This document shows positions 1 through 7,868 of a stretch of DNA of 64,000 nt, piece after piece. The notes under the pieces are model-generated. The model worked only from the letters and a program-made list of their open reading frames with translations. It ran no database searches and was not told the DNA's origin. The number at the start of each line of letters is the position of its first letter. The stretch's first letter is position 1. Origin of the DNA: Sphingobium sp. WTD-1 (GTDB lineage Bacteria > Pseudomonadota > Alphaproteobacteria > Sphingomonadales > Sphingomonadaceae). The stretch lies in contig NZ_CP119129.1 of NCBI RefSeq assembly GCF_030128825.1, forward strand, positions 1-64,000, in the 5' to 3' direction. Position numbers and translations under genes: made by a program.

Positions 1-2
1 CC

Positions 3-794
3 GGTCTGGGCATCATCCAGTGGGAGACGTTCACGGTGATCGTGGACCTCGTGCTGCGCCTGGTCTGGATCGATGCCGGCGACCATGCCCGCGAAACACT
101 GCTTGCGGAGTTGGTCCGCGACCTCTCGCTTGCGCCTGATGCCCGGTTCACGATCGACTGGAAGGGCAACTATGGCGCGCTGGTCCTGATGGCCTGGATG
201 ATCGCGGACTGGCCTGTCCGGTTGCGCCGCGCCCTCGAACTTCTTGCCGCTCCGCGCGTCGATGACCTGCTCGGCCAGGTTCACGATCTGAGCGAGGCAT
301 CCCGGATGCGCGCGCGAACGCGGATGCGCGATGTTCTGAACTACCAATCCCGGACGATGGACTGGCGTCTCTGGCTCCACGGCCTGGTCGAGGGTGGCAC
401 GGACTTCCGAAGGCGCGCGCGTGCGGAGAACGTGTGGCCGCGCAAGGACCGCCTTATCGCCCTGGCCTTGCTGAGCGAGGGCAGGGCGATCGAGGAAGCT
501 GCGTTCGCGGTGCGGGTCAGCACCAATATGATCAAGCGATGGCTCGAGGTCGGCATGGCCTATGGGGTTGAGGCGGTCCTCGAAAAGCCGTTGCGAATAT
601 GTGACCTCACGCCCGTGCAGATCGATGAGATCGCGGCTTGGCTCACCGCCACGGAACGAACCTCCGGAGGACCGTTGAAATGGTCGCGCGAACATACGCG
701 CAGCGAGATCATGGCGCGGTTCGGGCTGCGAATTACGACCAATGCTGCCTATCAACTCCTCCTGAATAACAAGCCTCGCCACAAAGGTAGCTGA
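3..794 (+). CDS. TniQ-like transposition protein with C-terminal HTH, 5'-partial
   Basis: The reading frame is open to the left edge, so the N-terminus lies outside the window; the first in-window start codon is the GTG at 36. The visible part (about 263 residues) has a stretch around ALVLMAWMIADWP that resembles the WP-containing segment I associate with TniQ/TnsD proteins. After it comes a helix-turn-helix of the homeodomain-like type (LSEGRAIEEAAFAVRVSTNMIKRW), then a second basic helical segment. TniQ proteins choose targets for Tn7/Tn5053-type transposons. Support from context: a tandem array of 19-bp repeats typical of such transposon ends follows directly downstream (812-869). The family call rests on short motifs and context; a different HTH transposon accessory protein is possible. 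Confidence 0.45.
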   Translation, partial: GLGIIQWETFTVIVDLVLRLVWIDAGDHARETLLAELVRDLSLAPDARFTIDWKGNYGALVLMAWMIADWPVRLRRALELLAAPRVDDLLGQVHDLSEASRMRARTRMRDVLNYQSRTMDWRLWLHGLVEGGTDFRRRARAENVWPRKDRLIALALLSEGRAIEEAAFAVRVSTNMIKRWLEVGMAYGVEAVLEKPLRICDLTPVQIDEIAAWLTATERTSGGPLKWSREHTRSEIMARFGLRITTNAAYQLLLNNKPRHKGS

Positions 795-811
795 CGGATC
801 TTCGCCTCCAC

Positions 812-869
812 CAGTTCACGATGACGGCACCGGTTCACGTTGATGGAACCAGTTCGCGAATGACGGCAC
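812..869. repeat. Three tandem 19/20-bp repeats, probable transposon end
   Basis: Units are at 812-830, 831-849 and 850-869, each of the form CRGTTCRCG(A/T)TGAYGGMAC. Read on the minus strand they give TGCCGTCAT..GAACTGG repeats, and an outer TGTCGG begins at 876. Arrays of about 19-bp repeats next to a TGT..ACA terminus are how Tn7/Tn5053/Tn402-like elements present transposase binding sites. The other end of the element is outside the window, so no target duplication can be tested. Confidence 0.5.
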
Positions 870-964
870 ACCGACACATGTCCATGAATGTCGTCCGCTC
901 CGCCGCACGATCCGCGTATTATAGTGCGTAGCGCGTTAATACGCGAATCCTGTCTAAGCTGCGG

Positions 965-1213
965 ATGGACATCCGCAATCTTCTTGGTGCGAACCTCCGC
1001 CATCATCGTCTCGTAGCTCGGTTAAGCCAGGAAGCGGTGGCTGGCCGCATGGGCGTGGATCGTGCTTACATCAGCGCGGTTGAACGCGGCGTGCAGAACG
1101 TCACCCTCCTCATGCTGTGGGAGATCGCCCAGGCGCTTGACGTGCGACCATGCGACCTTCTGAATGAAAGCATCGTGCAACCTCAATCACCTCATGATCG
1201 CGGTGAAAAATGA
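965..1213 (+). CDS. XRE-family HTH transcriptional regulator
   Basis: An 82-residue protein that is almost entirely one Cro/C1-type helix-turn-helix domain: LGANLRHHRLVARLSQEAVAGRMGVD, then RAYISAVERGVQNVTLLMLWEIAQALDV and a short tail. Such small XRE proteins bind operators as dimers and commonly regulate mobile-element genes. The Shine-Dalgarno is weak but the ATG matches the usual start of this family (MDIRNLLGANLR). It stands alone between the transposon end on its left and the convergent DUF6118-like gene on its right. The target is unknown. Confidence 0.85.
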   Translation: MDIRNLLGANLRHHRLVARLSQEAVAGRMGVDRAYISAVERGVQNVTLLMLWEIAQALDVRPCDLLNESIVQPQSPHDRGEK

Positions 1214-1259
1214 TCCAGCAAGCATGTGAAGTCCGGCCATAATATAGCCAAGACCCTCA

Positions 1260-1994
1260 TCATTTGCCGGCCTTCACCTCAATCGTGCAGCGCACCGGCT
1301 TTTCTGCCTTTTCCGCCTGCTCGCGGCATTTCTGCACCGTCTCGCGATTGGCATCCGTCAGCGGCGAGGCCGCGACAATCAGCGCCCAGCTCTCCGGATC
1401 GGCCGCCTGCATCAACCGCTGCCCCGCCGCCCACGGGCCAGACTCATCGAGCACGCGGACCGCCATGCGCTCGGGCCAGCGCCAGCTATCGGGCGTCCAC
1501 CGCGCGATCGGGCCGGCGAGCAGGGCGTAGAGGAACAGCCCCAGCGCCACACCACAAACACCGGCGACATACAGCCAGCGGTTTTGCTCGTCGCCGCGCC
1601 GCGCCGATGCAAGCCGGTTGCCAATCTCGCGCGCGGCCTGGTCCAGCCCCGCGCGCGCTTCGGCGACAAGACGCGCGTCCTCGCGGCGCGCACCGCTCGC
1701 CGCCGTCGCGATCTGGCCCGCCATGGCATCGGGCGTCATCGACAGGAGCGGGCTTTTGGCGATGGGGTCGATCCGCTGGGTGAGCGCGATCAATATCTTT
1801 TCGGTGCGTTCCAGCGTCGGCTCATAGTCGGGAATCTCGATATTCTCGCGCGCGGCGGTCAGGCCCTCGATCGCGGCGCGCAGCAACGCCACCTCGCCAT
1901 GCACCGATGCCAACCGATCCTCGACCCGCGCAAACGCAGCCGCCGGATCGCCGTCTGCCTCCGAATTGTTGAAACCATCATCCTCTTTCTGCAT
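1260..1994 (-). CDS. DUF6118-like membrane-anchored coiled-coil protein of the transfer region
   Basis: This 244-residue protein starts behind a good ribosome-binding site (GGGAGGAAG). The first ~125 residues are helical and Ala/Glu/Arg-rich (probable coiled coil). One hydrophobic segment around residues 140-160 (WLYVAGVCGVALGLFLYALL) predicts a single membrane span. A C-terminal region has a pair of conserved-looking Trp residues and a Cys. It matches what I recall as DUF6118, found downstream of Ti-type relaxase genes in sphingomonad plasmids. The function is unknown; a role in conjugation is inferred only from its position after traA on the same strand. Confidence 0.6.
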   Translation of the reverse strand: MQKEDDGFNNSEADGDPAAAFARVEDRLASVHGEVALLRAAIEGLTAARENIEIPDYEPTLERTEKILIALTQRIDPIAKSPLLSMTPDAMAGQIATAASGARREDARLVAEARAGLDQAAREIGNRLASARRGDEQNRWLYVAGVCGVALGLFLYALLAGPIARWTPDSWRWPERMAVRVLDESGPWAAGQRLMQAADPESWALIVAASPLTDANRETVQKCREQAEKAEKPVRCTIEVKAGK

Positions 1995-2106
1995 TCGCGC
2001 TTCCTCCCGGCGATATTTGACAATTTTTCACAACGTCGCGCGAAATCAAATGCTAAGGAAAAATGCGACCCGAAGGGCTCGACTGCGAATGCGAGTCCAT
2101 AAGCCA

Positions 2107-2135
2107 GGCCTGCCGGTCTATTGGACCGGCAGGCC
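2107..2135 (+). terminator. Strong stem-loop with T-tract between traA and the DUF6118-like gene
   Basis: A perfect 12-bp stem (GGCCTGCCGGTC / GACCGGCAGGCC) with a 5-nt loop, followed on the plus strand by ATTTTT. Both flanking genes are on the minus strand, so the T-tract faces away from them. It may act bidirectionally to separate traA from the downstream gene, or it may insulate against plus-strand readthrough. Confidence 0.55.
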
Positions 2136-2154
2136 ATTTTTAACTACTGCCGCT

Positions 2155-5100
2155 CTAGCGGCTCATTCCCCGGTCACGGTCTATGCCAAGCTCCTGCGTC
2201 AACTGGCGGCCCAGCTCGCCGCCGCCCATATCACGGCCCCGGCTCATGCCGATCTCAAGCCCCAGCTCGCGGGTGCGATTACGCAGGATCGATTCCACCT
2301 GGGGATCGCGCTCAAGGCTTTTCGCCATGCCCGCCATCTCCTTGCCAGCCTTCTCGCGGCCCGTCATGTCACCGGCGCGATAAAGCCGGTCGCGGTCCTG
2401 AGAGAGCTGTTGCCAGCGTTCCACGAACCGATCAGCGCGCAAATGGGGATCGGCGCGCACGCGGGCCTCCTGCGCCATCGCCTCGATCATCGGCCCGCTG
2501 CGGCCCGCCGCCGCCTCGCGGAGCAATGCCGGATCGCGCTGCATCGCCGATGCGAGGTCGCGCGAGGCTCCCGCCCTGAGCTGGTCCAGCGCTTGCCCTG
2601 CGCGCTCGAGCGCGACCTTCTGATGTTCCAGCACCGGCCCGCCTGATGCGTGCGCCTGCAACACCGCCTCGGCCGATCGCGAGGCTCGCTCGACCGCGCG
2701 GCGAAAATCATGGGTATGGCCCTGCTCGGCACGCGCTGGCGTTTCTTTCGCCGGCGTCGGCGCCGGCGTGCGCGATGGGAGTTTCAGCCCGTCGAACATG
2801 CCGCGCTTGGGAGCCGCCTTTTCCTTCGCGCCCTGCACCGGCTCGGCCGTCCGCTCGCCAGTCCGTTCGGGCGGGCGCGGCCGAAAACCGTCGAACATTC
2901 CCCGCCGCGGTTGTCGCTCGACCGCGGCCTTCGCCTCGCCAGCGCCGCGGCCGTCGCCAATATCACGCGGGCGCGAATCCTCGCCCATCTGGCGTGAGGT
3001 TCCCGCGCGGGGCGCGAGGATTTCCACGCCCTTCCGCTCGGGCGCATCCGCAACGCGGATCTCGCCCGACAATCCCCGCCGATCGGCGAACGACTGTGCC
3101 TCGGCGTCCCGGTCCCGATACATCGGATAATCCGACGCCATATCCTTCGCCCGCTCGCGCCCCAGCGTGCGGACAAGCCGGCGATCGTCGGCGAAGTCGT
3201 CACGGCCGTAATGGAGCTGCACCCCGTCACGGTGCCGCGACAGCGCCACATAGGCCGAATGACGGTCCATCCCCGGCGTCGCTAGCACATGCCCCTGATC
3301 GACCGTCACGCCCTGCGATTTGTGGATGGTCGCGGCATAGCCATGATCGACATGGGCATAATCTTTCAGGTCGAACGCCACCTGTCGGCCATCGTCAAGG
3401 CGAACGGCCATGCTGTCGGGCGACACGCGCTCGACTTTCCCCAGCGTGCCGTTCTTCACGCCCATGCCGCGCTCGTTCTTGAGGAACATGATGCGGTCGC
3501 CGCTGGCGAAGTCGCGCGCGCCCCGCTCCGCCGATATACGCACGTCCTGCCCCAACTCGCCGGCGTCGCGCAGCCGATCGCGCGCGGCCTGGTTCAAATC
3601 GCGCACCTCGGCATTGGTGTGGGTGAGGATGATCCGGGTCTTGTCCGGATCGGCGCGGCGCTGCGCGTCCCATGTGTCGATCAGCTCGGCCCGCGCAGCC
3701 TCGCGCGTCTCGGCCGCGTGGACCATGCCGTGCTGCTCATAGGCATGGATCGCCTCGCCGGTGCGGCCCGTCGCCAGCGCCCGCGTGGCGTCGCGCTGCC
3801 AGTCCTCATGCTGCCGGCGAACCTCGTTGATCTCGGCCGCGCCGTGACGCTCGGCGAGCGCGCGGAACGCCGCGCCGGCCTCGATCGCCTGCAACTGCTC
3901 GGCGTCGCCGACTAGAACGACCTTGGCCCCTGCCCGCTCGGCCTCGCTAAGCACGCGCTCCATCTGGCGCGTGCCGATCATGCCGGCCTCGTCGATCACC
4001 AGCACGTCGCGCGGGCCTAGCAGCTCGCGGCCCTGGCCCCATTGATATTCCATGCTGGCGATCGTGCGCGACTGGATGCCGGAGCCACCTTCCAAACCCT
4101 CGGCCGCGATCCCCGACAGCGCCGCGCCGCGCACCTGATAGCCGGCGCGCTCCCATTCGTCGCGCGCCACGCCCAACATGGTCGATTTGCCGGTGCCGGC
4201 ATAGCCGACGACGATTGCCAGGTCGTTCTTGCCGGTGATATGCGCCAGCGCGTCCCGTTGCTGGTCCCCCAACATCAGGCCATCACTCCCGGCAGCGTCC
4301 CGCCCCCCATTTTGCAGCGACGTTGCCGGGAGACCATGCCTGCCCCGATCGGCAAGCCGATCGCCGGCGCGCTCCAACCGCTGCTCCGTCTCGATCATCT
4401 CGCGCGACGTGAACCGATCCTCGCCGCGCCCGTCCTTCCCCAGCGCCACCAGCTCGGGCGAGGTCCGCACCGCGCTCATCACCTGGTCGAACTGGTCCTT
4501 GCCGTCGCTATGCCGGAACGCGAACTGCGCCAGGTCGCGCCGCGTGAACGTCGCCTGTTGCCGGGTGATCGCATCGAGCGCGATTTGCGGATTGGCGATG
4601 ATCTTCTCGCCATTCTCGCGCGCGATCCGGGCATGGTCCTCGACCCGCTCGGCCTCAAGCCCCTGTTCGGACATCCGCGACGCCGCCGGCCCGATCTTGT
4701 GTTGCGGCTCAAGGTCGATCCCCTGCGCCTCCAACGTGCGATGATCTATGCGGGCATCAATATCCAGCTCGGCCAGGCGCTCGTTGACGTGATCGGCCCA
4801 CGCCTCGCGCCATTCCTGCAAGAGCGCCGTGCTGTTCCACTCGCGCACCTTTTGGCCGAAGCCCTCCGGCCCTACCTCGCGCATCGACAGCATGACATGC
4901 GCGTGCGGCTTTGGTTGCCCGTCCTGCCCCATGTCCCAATGCACATTCATGTCCGCGACCATGCCGCGTTCCACGAACTGCTTTTCGACAAACTCGCGGG
5001 CGAGCTGGATGCCCTGTTGCTGGTTCAGCTCGCGCGGAATCGAGAACTCCACCTCGCGCGCCAACTGCGCGTCCTTGCGTTTCTCAGCCCCTTCGACCTC

Positions 5101-5313
5101 GTTCCACAAGGTCGCGCGATCGTTTAAACGCTCTGGCGCACCATCGGGCAGCATGATTTCCGAATGGACGACGCCGGCCTTGTTCGAGAAATCATGGTCG
5201 CGCCCGAGTCGGTCATCGTGCAGTCGTTCCGCCGCACGATAGGCCGCGCTCGCAACGGCACTCGATCCGTTGGCGCGGCTGATGACCTTGGCCGAGAAAT
5301 GGTAGATCGCCAT
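2155..5313 (-). CDS. traA: Ti-type conjugative relaxase/helicase TraA
   Basis: A multidomain conjugation protein of 1,052 residues. The N-terminal MobA/MobL-type relaxase domain starts MAIYHFSAK, with the catalytic-type Tyr near residue 25 and the metal-binding histidines H125, H137 and H139 (PKPHAHVML). The middle is a RecD-like helicase with Walker A GYAGTGKST (about 370-378) and Walker B VIDEAG (about 430). The C-terminal third is Pro/Arg-rich. It should nick oriT, stay bound to the 5' end and unwind the strand for export through TraG. The frame is open 19 codons further upstream, but the family start MAIYH and the location of oriT in that extension argue for the ATG at 5313. It diverges from traC, the Ti-plasmid arrangement. 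It looks intact, unlike traG. Confidence 0.93.
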   Translation of the reverse strand: MAIYHFSAKVISRANGSSAVASAAYRAAERLHDDRLGRDHDFSNKAGVVHSEIMLPDGAPERLNDRATLWNEVEGAEKRKDAQLAREVEFSIPRELNQQQGIQLAREFVEKQFVERGMVADMNVHWDMGQDGQPKPHAHVMLSMREVGPEGFGQKVREWNSTALLQEWREAWADHVNERLAELDIDARIDHRTLEAQGIDLEPQHKIGPAASRMSEQGLEAERVEDHARIARENGEKIIANPQIALDAITRQQATFTRRDLAQFAFRHSDGKDQFDQVMSAVRTSPELVALGKDGRGEDRFTSREMIETEQRLERAGDRLADRGRHGLPATSLQNGGRDAAGSDGLMLGDQQRDALAHITGKNDLAIVVGYAGTGKSTMLGVARDEWERAGYQVRGAALSGIAAEGLEGGSGIQSRTIASMEYQWGQGRELLGPRDVLVIDEAGMIGTRQMERVLSEAERAGAKVVLVGDAEQLQAIEAGAAFRALAERHGAAEINEVRRQHEDWQRDATRALATGRTGEAIHAYEQHGMVHAAETREAARAELIDTWDAQRRADPDKTRIILTHTNAEVRDLNQAARDRLRDAGELGQDVRISAERGARDFASGDRIMFLKNERGMGVKNGTLGKVERVSPDSMAVRLDDGRQVAFDLKDYAHVDHGYAATIHKSQGVTVDQGHVLATPGMDRHSAYVALSRHRDGVQLHYGRDDFADDRRLVRTLGRERAKDMASDYPMYRDRDAEAQSFADRRGLSGEIRVADAPERKGVEILAPRAGTSRQMGEDSRPRDIGDGRGAGEAKAAVERQPRRGMFDGFRPRPPERTGERTAEPVQGAKEKAAPKRGMFDGLKLPSRTPAPTPAKETPARAEQGHTHDFRRAVERASRSAEAVLQAHASGGPVLEHQKVALERAGQALDQLRAGASRDLASAMQRDPALLREAAAGRSGPMIEAMAQEARVRADPHLRADRFVERWQQLSQDRDRLYRAGDMTGREKAGKEMAGMAKSLERDPQVESILRNRTRELGLEIGMSRGRDMGGGELGRQLTQELGIDRDRGMSR

Positions 5314-5342
5314 AACAGCCCCTATACTGCCTTTCTGAGCGC

Positions 5343-5371
5343 ACGTCGGCAACGACGTATAAGCGCGCACT
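5343..5371 (-). other. oriT: Putative oriT (inverted repeat plus nic region)
   Basis: A perfect inverted repeat ACGTCG-GCAA-CGACGT (5343-5358) is followed at once by ATAAGCGCGCACT (5359-5371). This has the layout of RSF1010/Ti-type origins, in which a hairpin precedes an ATAAGTGCGCCC-like nick region. It sits in the divergent traA-traC gap, about 30 bp from the traA start, which is where Ti-type oriT is found. The exact nick position (by analogy between G and C of GCGCG/CACT) is inference. Confidence 0.6.
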
Positions 5372-5486
5372 CAAACTCTCTGCCGTTCGCGTGATTGACT
5401 TGGCCGCATTTTTGTTCGGAACCGCTGTCCTGTGCCTGCGATCGTGCTACGCTGCGGCTCCCGATCATGGGCGCGAGGGAGAGAAT

Positions 5487-5792
5487 ATGCGCAAGGTCCG
5501 CGACTATGACGCCGAGTTGAAGGCGCTGGGCGACAAGGCCCGCGCGCTCAAGGCGAAGAAGGTGCAGCAACTAGGCGAGCTGGTCACGTCCACCGGGGCA
5601 GATGCGCTCGATCCCGACATGCTGGCGGGCGTGCTGCTCGCCGCCGTGGGATCGGCTAACGCGGAAGAAAAGGAGGCGTGGCGCTCGCGGGGCGCGGCCT
5701 TCTTTCAGGGGCGCGGGCGCAAGGCTTGGCGACGCACTGGCGGCGACGGCGAAGGCGGCAAGCAAACTGGCGCAAGCGAGGAACAGGCTTGA
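5487..5792 (+). CDS. traC: TraC-like conjugal transfer accessory protein
   Basis: About 101 residues, starting MRKVRDYDAEL behind GAGGGAGAG. The first 30 residues are charged and helical (DAELKALGDKARALKAKKVQQLGELV), followed by an Ala-rich helical segment and a basic GRGRKAWRR stretch near the C-terminus. Size, composition and position (first gene divergent from traA, followed by traD) fit the TraC/TraD-like small proteins that help the relaxase assemble at oriT. Databases often label both this and the next gene TraD. It probably forms one operon with 5830-9030. Confidence 0.6.
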   Translation: MRKVRDYDAELKALGDKARALKAKKVQQLGELVTSTGADALDPDMLAGVLLAAVGSANAEEKEAWRSRGAAFFQGRGRKAWRRTGGDGEGGKQTGASEEQA

Positions 5793-5829
5793 AGACGCCG
5801 CGCGTCGCGCTGATACGAGAGGATGGGTC

Positions 5830-6057
5830 ATGGCCCGACGCGAGCGCACGCGCCATCTCATAGAGTTGGGCGGCCTCGTCCAGAAAGCCGGCCTCGTCGA
5901 ACTGGCCGACGACGATCGCGCCACCCTCTATGGCGCGATGCTCGAACTGGCTGGACGTGTGCGGGAGGATAAAGCCGGCGATCTGCTGGTGCTCTGGAAG
6001 CGGCGTGGGCGTCGCGCATTCGACGCGGAAGCGGAGGAGCAGGAGGACTCGCAATGA
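5830..6057 (+). CDS. traD: Conjugal transfer protein TraD
   Basis: A 75-residue protein with the family hallmark ERTRHLIELGGLVQKAGL near its start, then an acidic helical segment and a basic KRRGRRAFD motif. It belongs to the small TraD family next to Ti-type traA/traC, thought to be an accessory factor of the relaxosome. The frame is open further upstream, but ATG 5830 gives the family-typical start MARRERT. Its TGA overlaps the ATG of the next ORF (6054), indicating translational coupling in the ancestral operon, now cut by the IS256-family insertion. Confidence 0.75.
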   Translation: MARRERTRHLIELGGLVQKAGLVELADDDRATLYGAMLELAGRVREDKAGDLLVLWKRRGRRAFDAEAEEQEDSQ

Positions 6058-6075
6058 GGCTGGACGATTACCGCG

Positions 6076-7397
6076 GGGACTGTCAGGATTTCCGTGTGCG
6101 GCCGGGCATAATGGGCAACAAGGAGTCCCACTATGTCACGACGCAAAGAACCTGCCATACCGAATGAGCTTCTCGATCAGCTTTTGGCGGGCGGCGCTGC
6201 CAGTGCCGCCTTCGAGCAGGGCGGTCTGCTCGATTCGCTGAAGAAGGCGCTGACAGAGCGTGCCCTGAATGCGGAGATGGATCACCACCTCGCTGGCGAA
6301 GACGGCGCCGGCAACATGCGCAACGGCTACGGTCGGAAGACGGTAATGACCGACACCGGCAAGTTGGCGATCGACGTGCCGCGCGATCGCCAGTCGAGCT
6401 TCGACCCGCAGTTGATCGCCAAGTATCAACGCCGCTTTCCCGGCTTCGACGACAAGATCGTGTCGATGTACGCGCGCGGCATGAGCACCCGCGAGATCAC
6501 CAGGCACCTGCACGATCTATACGGCATCGACGTCTCACCCGATTTGATTAGCACGGTGACCGACGCCGTGCTCGATGAGGTCGCCACTTGGCAGCAGCGG
6601 CCGCTCGATCCGGTTTACCCGCTGGTCTTCTTCGACGCGATCCGGGTCAAGATCCGCGACGAGGGCATGGTGCGCAACAAGGCGATCCACATTGCGCTGG
6701 GCGTCCGCGCCGACGGCGCAAAGGAGGTGCTCGGCTTGTGGCTCGAGCAGAATGAGGGTGCCAAGTTCTGGCTTCGGGTGATGAACGAGCTTCGCAACCG
6801 TGGCGTTGAAGACATCCTGCTGGCCGTCGTTGACGGCCTGAAGGGCTTTCCCGATGCGATCACCGCAGTGTTCCCCGATGCGATCGTCCAGACCTGCATC
6901 GTTCACCTGCTGCGCAACTCGATGGACTTCGTCTCCTGGAAGGACCGAAAGAACCTCGCCAGCGCGCTCAAGGAGATTTACCGTGCCACCGACGCAGATG
7001 CCGCCGAAAAGGCGCTGACAGCATTTGAGGCTGGCCCTTGGGGGCAGCGCTATCCCGCCATCGGCCAGAGCTGGCGGCGCGCCTGGGGCGAGGTGATCCC
7101 GTTTTTTGCGTTCCCCGACGAGGTCCGCCGGATCATCTACACTACGAACGCCATCGAAGCTTTGAACTCGAAGCTCAGGCGGGCTGTCAGGGCCAGGGGA
7201 CACTTCCCCAGCGACGAGGCCGCCACCAAGCTGCTCTACCTGATCTTGAATCGGTCGGAGAAAGAGTGGAAGATGCCACCACGTGAGTGGACCATGGCGA
7301 AGGCGCAATTTGCCGTGATCTTCGGCGAACGTTTCATCAGAGCCATGGCGGCCTGATGATCAACCGCCCGGCCGCACACGGAAATCCTGACAGTCCC
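6076..7397 (+). mobile_element. IS256-family insertion sequence, complete
   Basis: Near-perfect terminal inverted repeats of about 30 bp begin GGGACTGTCAGGATTTCCGT at each end. The element is flanked by an exact 8-bp duplication TTACCGCG (6068-6075 and 7398-7405), the size expected for IS256. It holds one intact transposase gene, so it is a recent and potentially active insertion. Confidence 0.95.
6133..7356 (+). CDS. IS256-family (mutator-type) transposase
   Basis: A 407-residue DDE transposase of normal family length. Recognisable parts are the N-terminal DNA-binding region (NEMDHHLAGEDGAG-type segment), VDVPRDR-like text, MYARGMSTREI, the catalytic region VVFFDAIRVKIRDEG, VVDGLKGFPDAI, and the C-terminal TTNAIEALNSKLRR signature with the final catalytic Glu. 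The start ATG 6133 follows AAGGAG. It is the only gene of the element and catalyses its movement. Confidence 0.96.
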   Translation: MSRRKEPAIPNELLDQLLAGGAASAAFEQGGLLDSLKKALTERALNAEMDHHLAGEDGAGNMRNGYGRKTVMTDTGKLAIDVPRDRQSSFDPQLIAKYQRRFPGFDDKIVSMYARGMSTREITRHLHDLYGIDVSPDLISTVTDAVLDEVATWQQRPLDPVYPLVFFDAIRVKIRDEGMVRNKAIHIALGVRADGAKEVLGLWLEQNEGAKFWLRVMNELRNRGVEDILLAVVDGLKGFPDAITAVFPDAIVQTCIVHLLRNSMDFVSWKDRKNLASALKEIYRATDADAAEKALTAFEAGPWGQRYPAIGQSWRRAWGEVIPFFAFPDEVRRIIYTTNAIEALNSKLRRAVRARGHFPSDEAATKLLYLILNRSEKEWKMPPREWTMAKAQFAVIFGERFIRAMAA

Positions 7398-7556
7398 TTA
7401 CCGCGTCATGAAACGCCCCGACAAGAAACTCGAAAGCGCATGGGGCCTCTGGTCAGAAAAAAGCCAGAGCTGGCTCGATCTTCTCTTTCCGAGCGAACAG
7501 TCCGCCCGCGAAGCCCTCGATTATCTGCACCGCCATAGCACCGGGAAGGACCATCA

Positions 7557-7868
7557 ATGAACAGCCTCGATATCGAAACGATCCGCAACCAGGTCCGCAC
7601 GCTCGATTATGTGCGCGGCACCCCCGCCGAAGTCGCAATGTGGCGCGAAGCCGATGCCGAGGCCCGCGCCAATCTCACGATCGAAGGCATGGACCTCACC
7701 ATCGGCGAACAGGCCCTGTTCGAAATGCTGCGCGCCGAAGCCGTGCCCCCTCCCCTCGCCACGGCCATCGTCCTCAAGCTGCTCGATCATCCTGACGCCG
7801 ACCCGGCGCTGCCGATCACGCCGCTCGCTCGCCTGAAGAACCTCGAACGTGGACGGGAGGAACAATGA
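7557..7868 (+). CDS. Small helical transfer-operon protein, possibly VbhA-like
   Basis: A 103-residue protein coupled on both sides by ATGA overlaps (7557-7560 and 7865-7868). The central segment ARANLTIEGMDLTIGEQALF resembles the inhibitory helix of VbhA-type antitoxins, which neutralise Fic AMP-transferases through an (S/T)xxxE(G/N) motif. Here the position equivalent to Ser/Thr is Asn (NLTIEG). No Fic gene lies nearby. The gene belongs to the ancestral tra operon upstream of traG; whether it is an antitoxin, a decoy or something unrelated cannot be told from the sequence alone. Confidence 0.5.
   Translation: MNSLDIETIRNQVRTLDYVRGTPAEVAMWREADAEARANLTIEGMDLTIGEQALFEMLRAEAVPPPLATAIVLKLLDHPDADPALPITPLARLKNLERGREEQ

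Larger units (their letters stand above)
6054..7560 (+). pseudogene. Small transfer-operon ORF split by the IS256-family element
   Basis: Removing the IS (6076-7397) and one copy of its 8-bp duplication joins 6054-6075 to 7406-7560. This restores an uninterrupted 58-codon ORF starting MRLDDYRVMKRPDKK and ending HRHSTGKDHQ. The rebuilt gene overlaps traD by ATGA and overlaps the next gene by ATGA (7557), so it was a coupled member of the tra operon. A 50-codon remnant starting at ATG 7408 could still be made. It is rich in Trp, Ser and charged residues and has no recognisable domain; the function is unknown. Confidence 0.7.

Noticed and set aside
1226..2102. Long plus-strand frames opposite the DUF6118-like gene
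   Set aside because: They are antisense shadows of a GC-rich coding region; Pro/Arg/Ala-rich text without domains or good starts.
4042..5127. 361-codon plus-strand frame opposite traA
   Set aside because: Shadow of traA; no homology-like motifs and it opposes a certain gene along its whole length.
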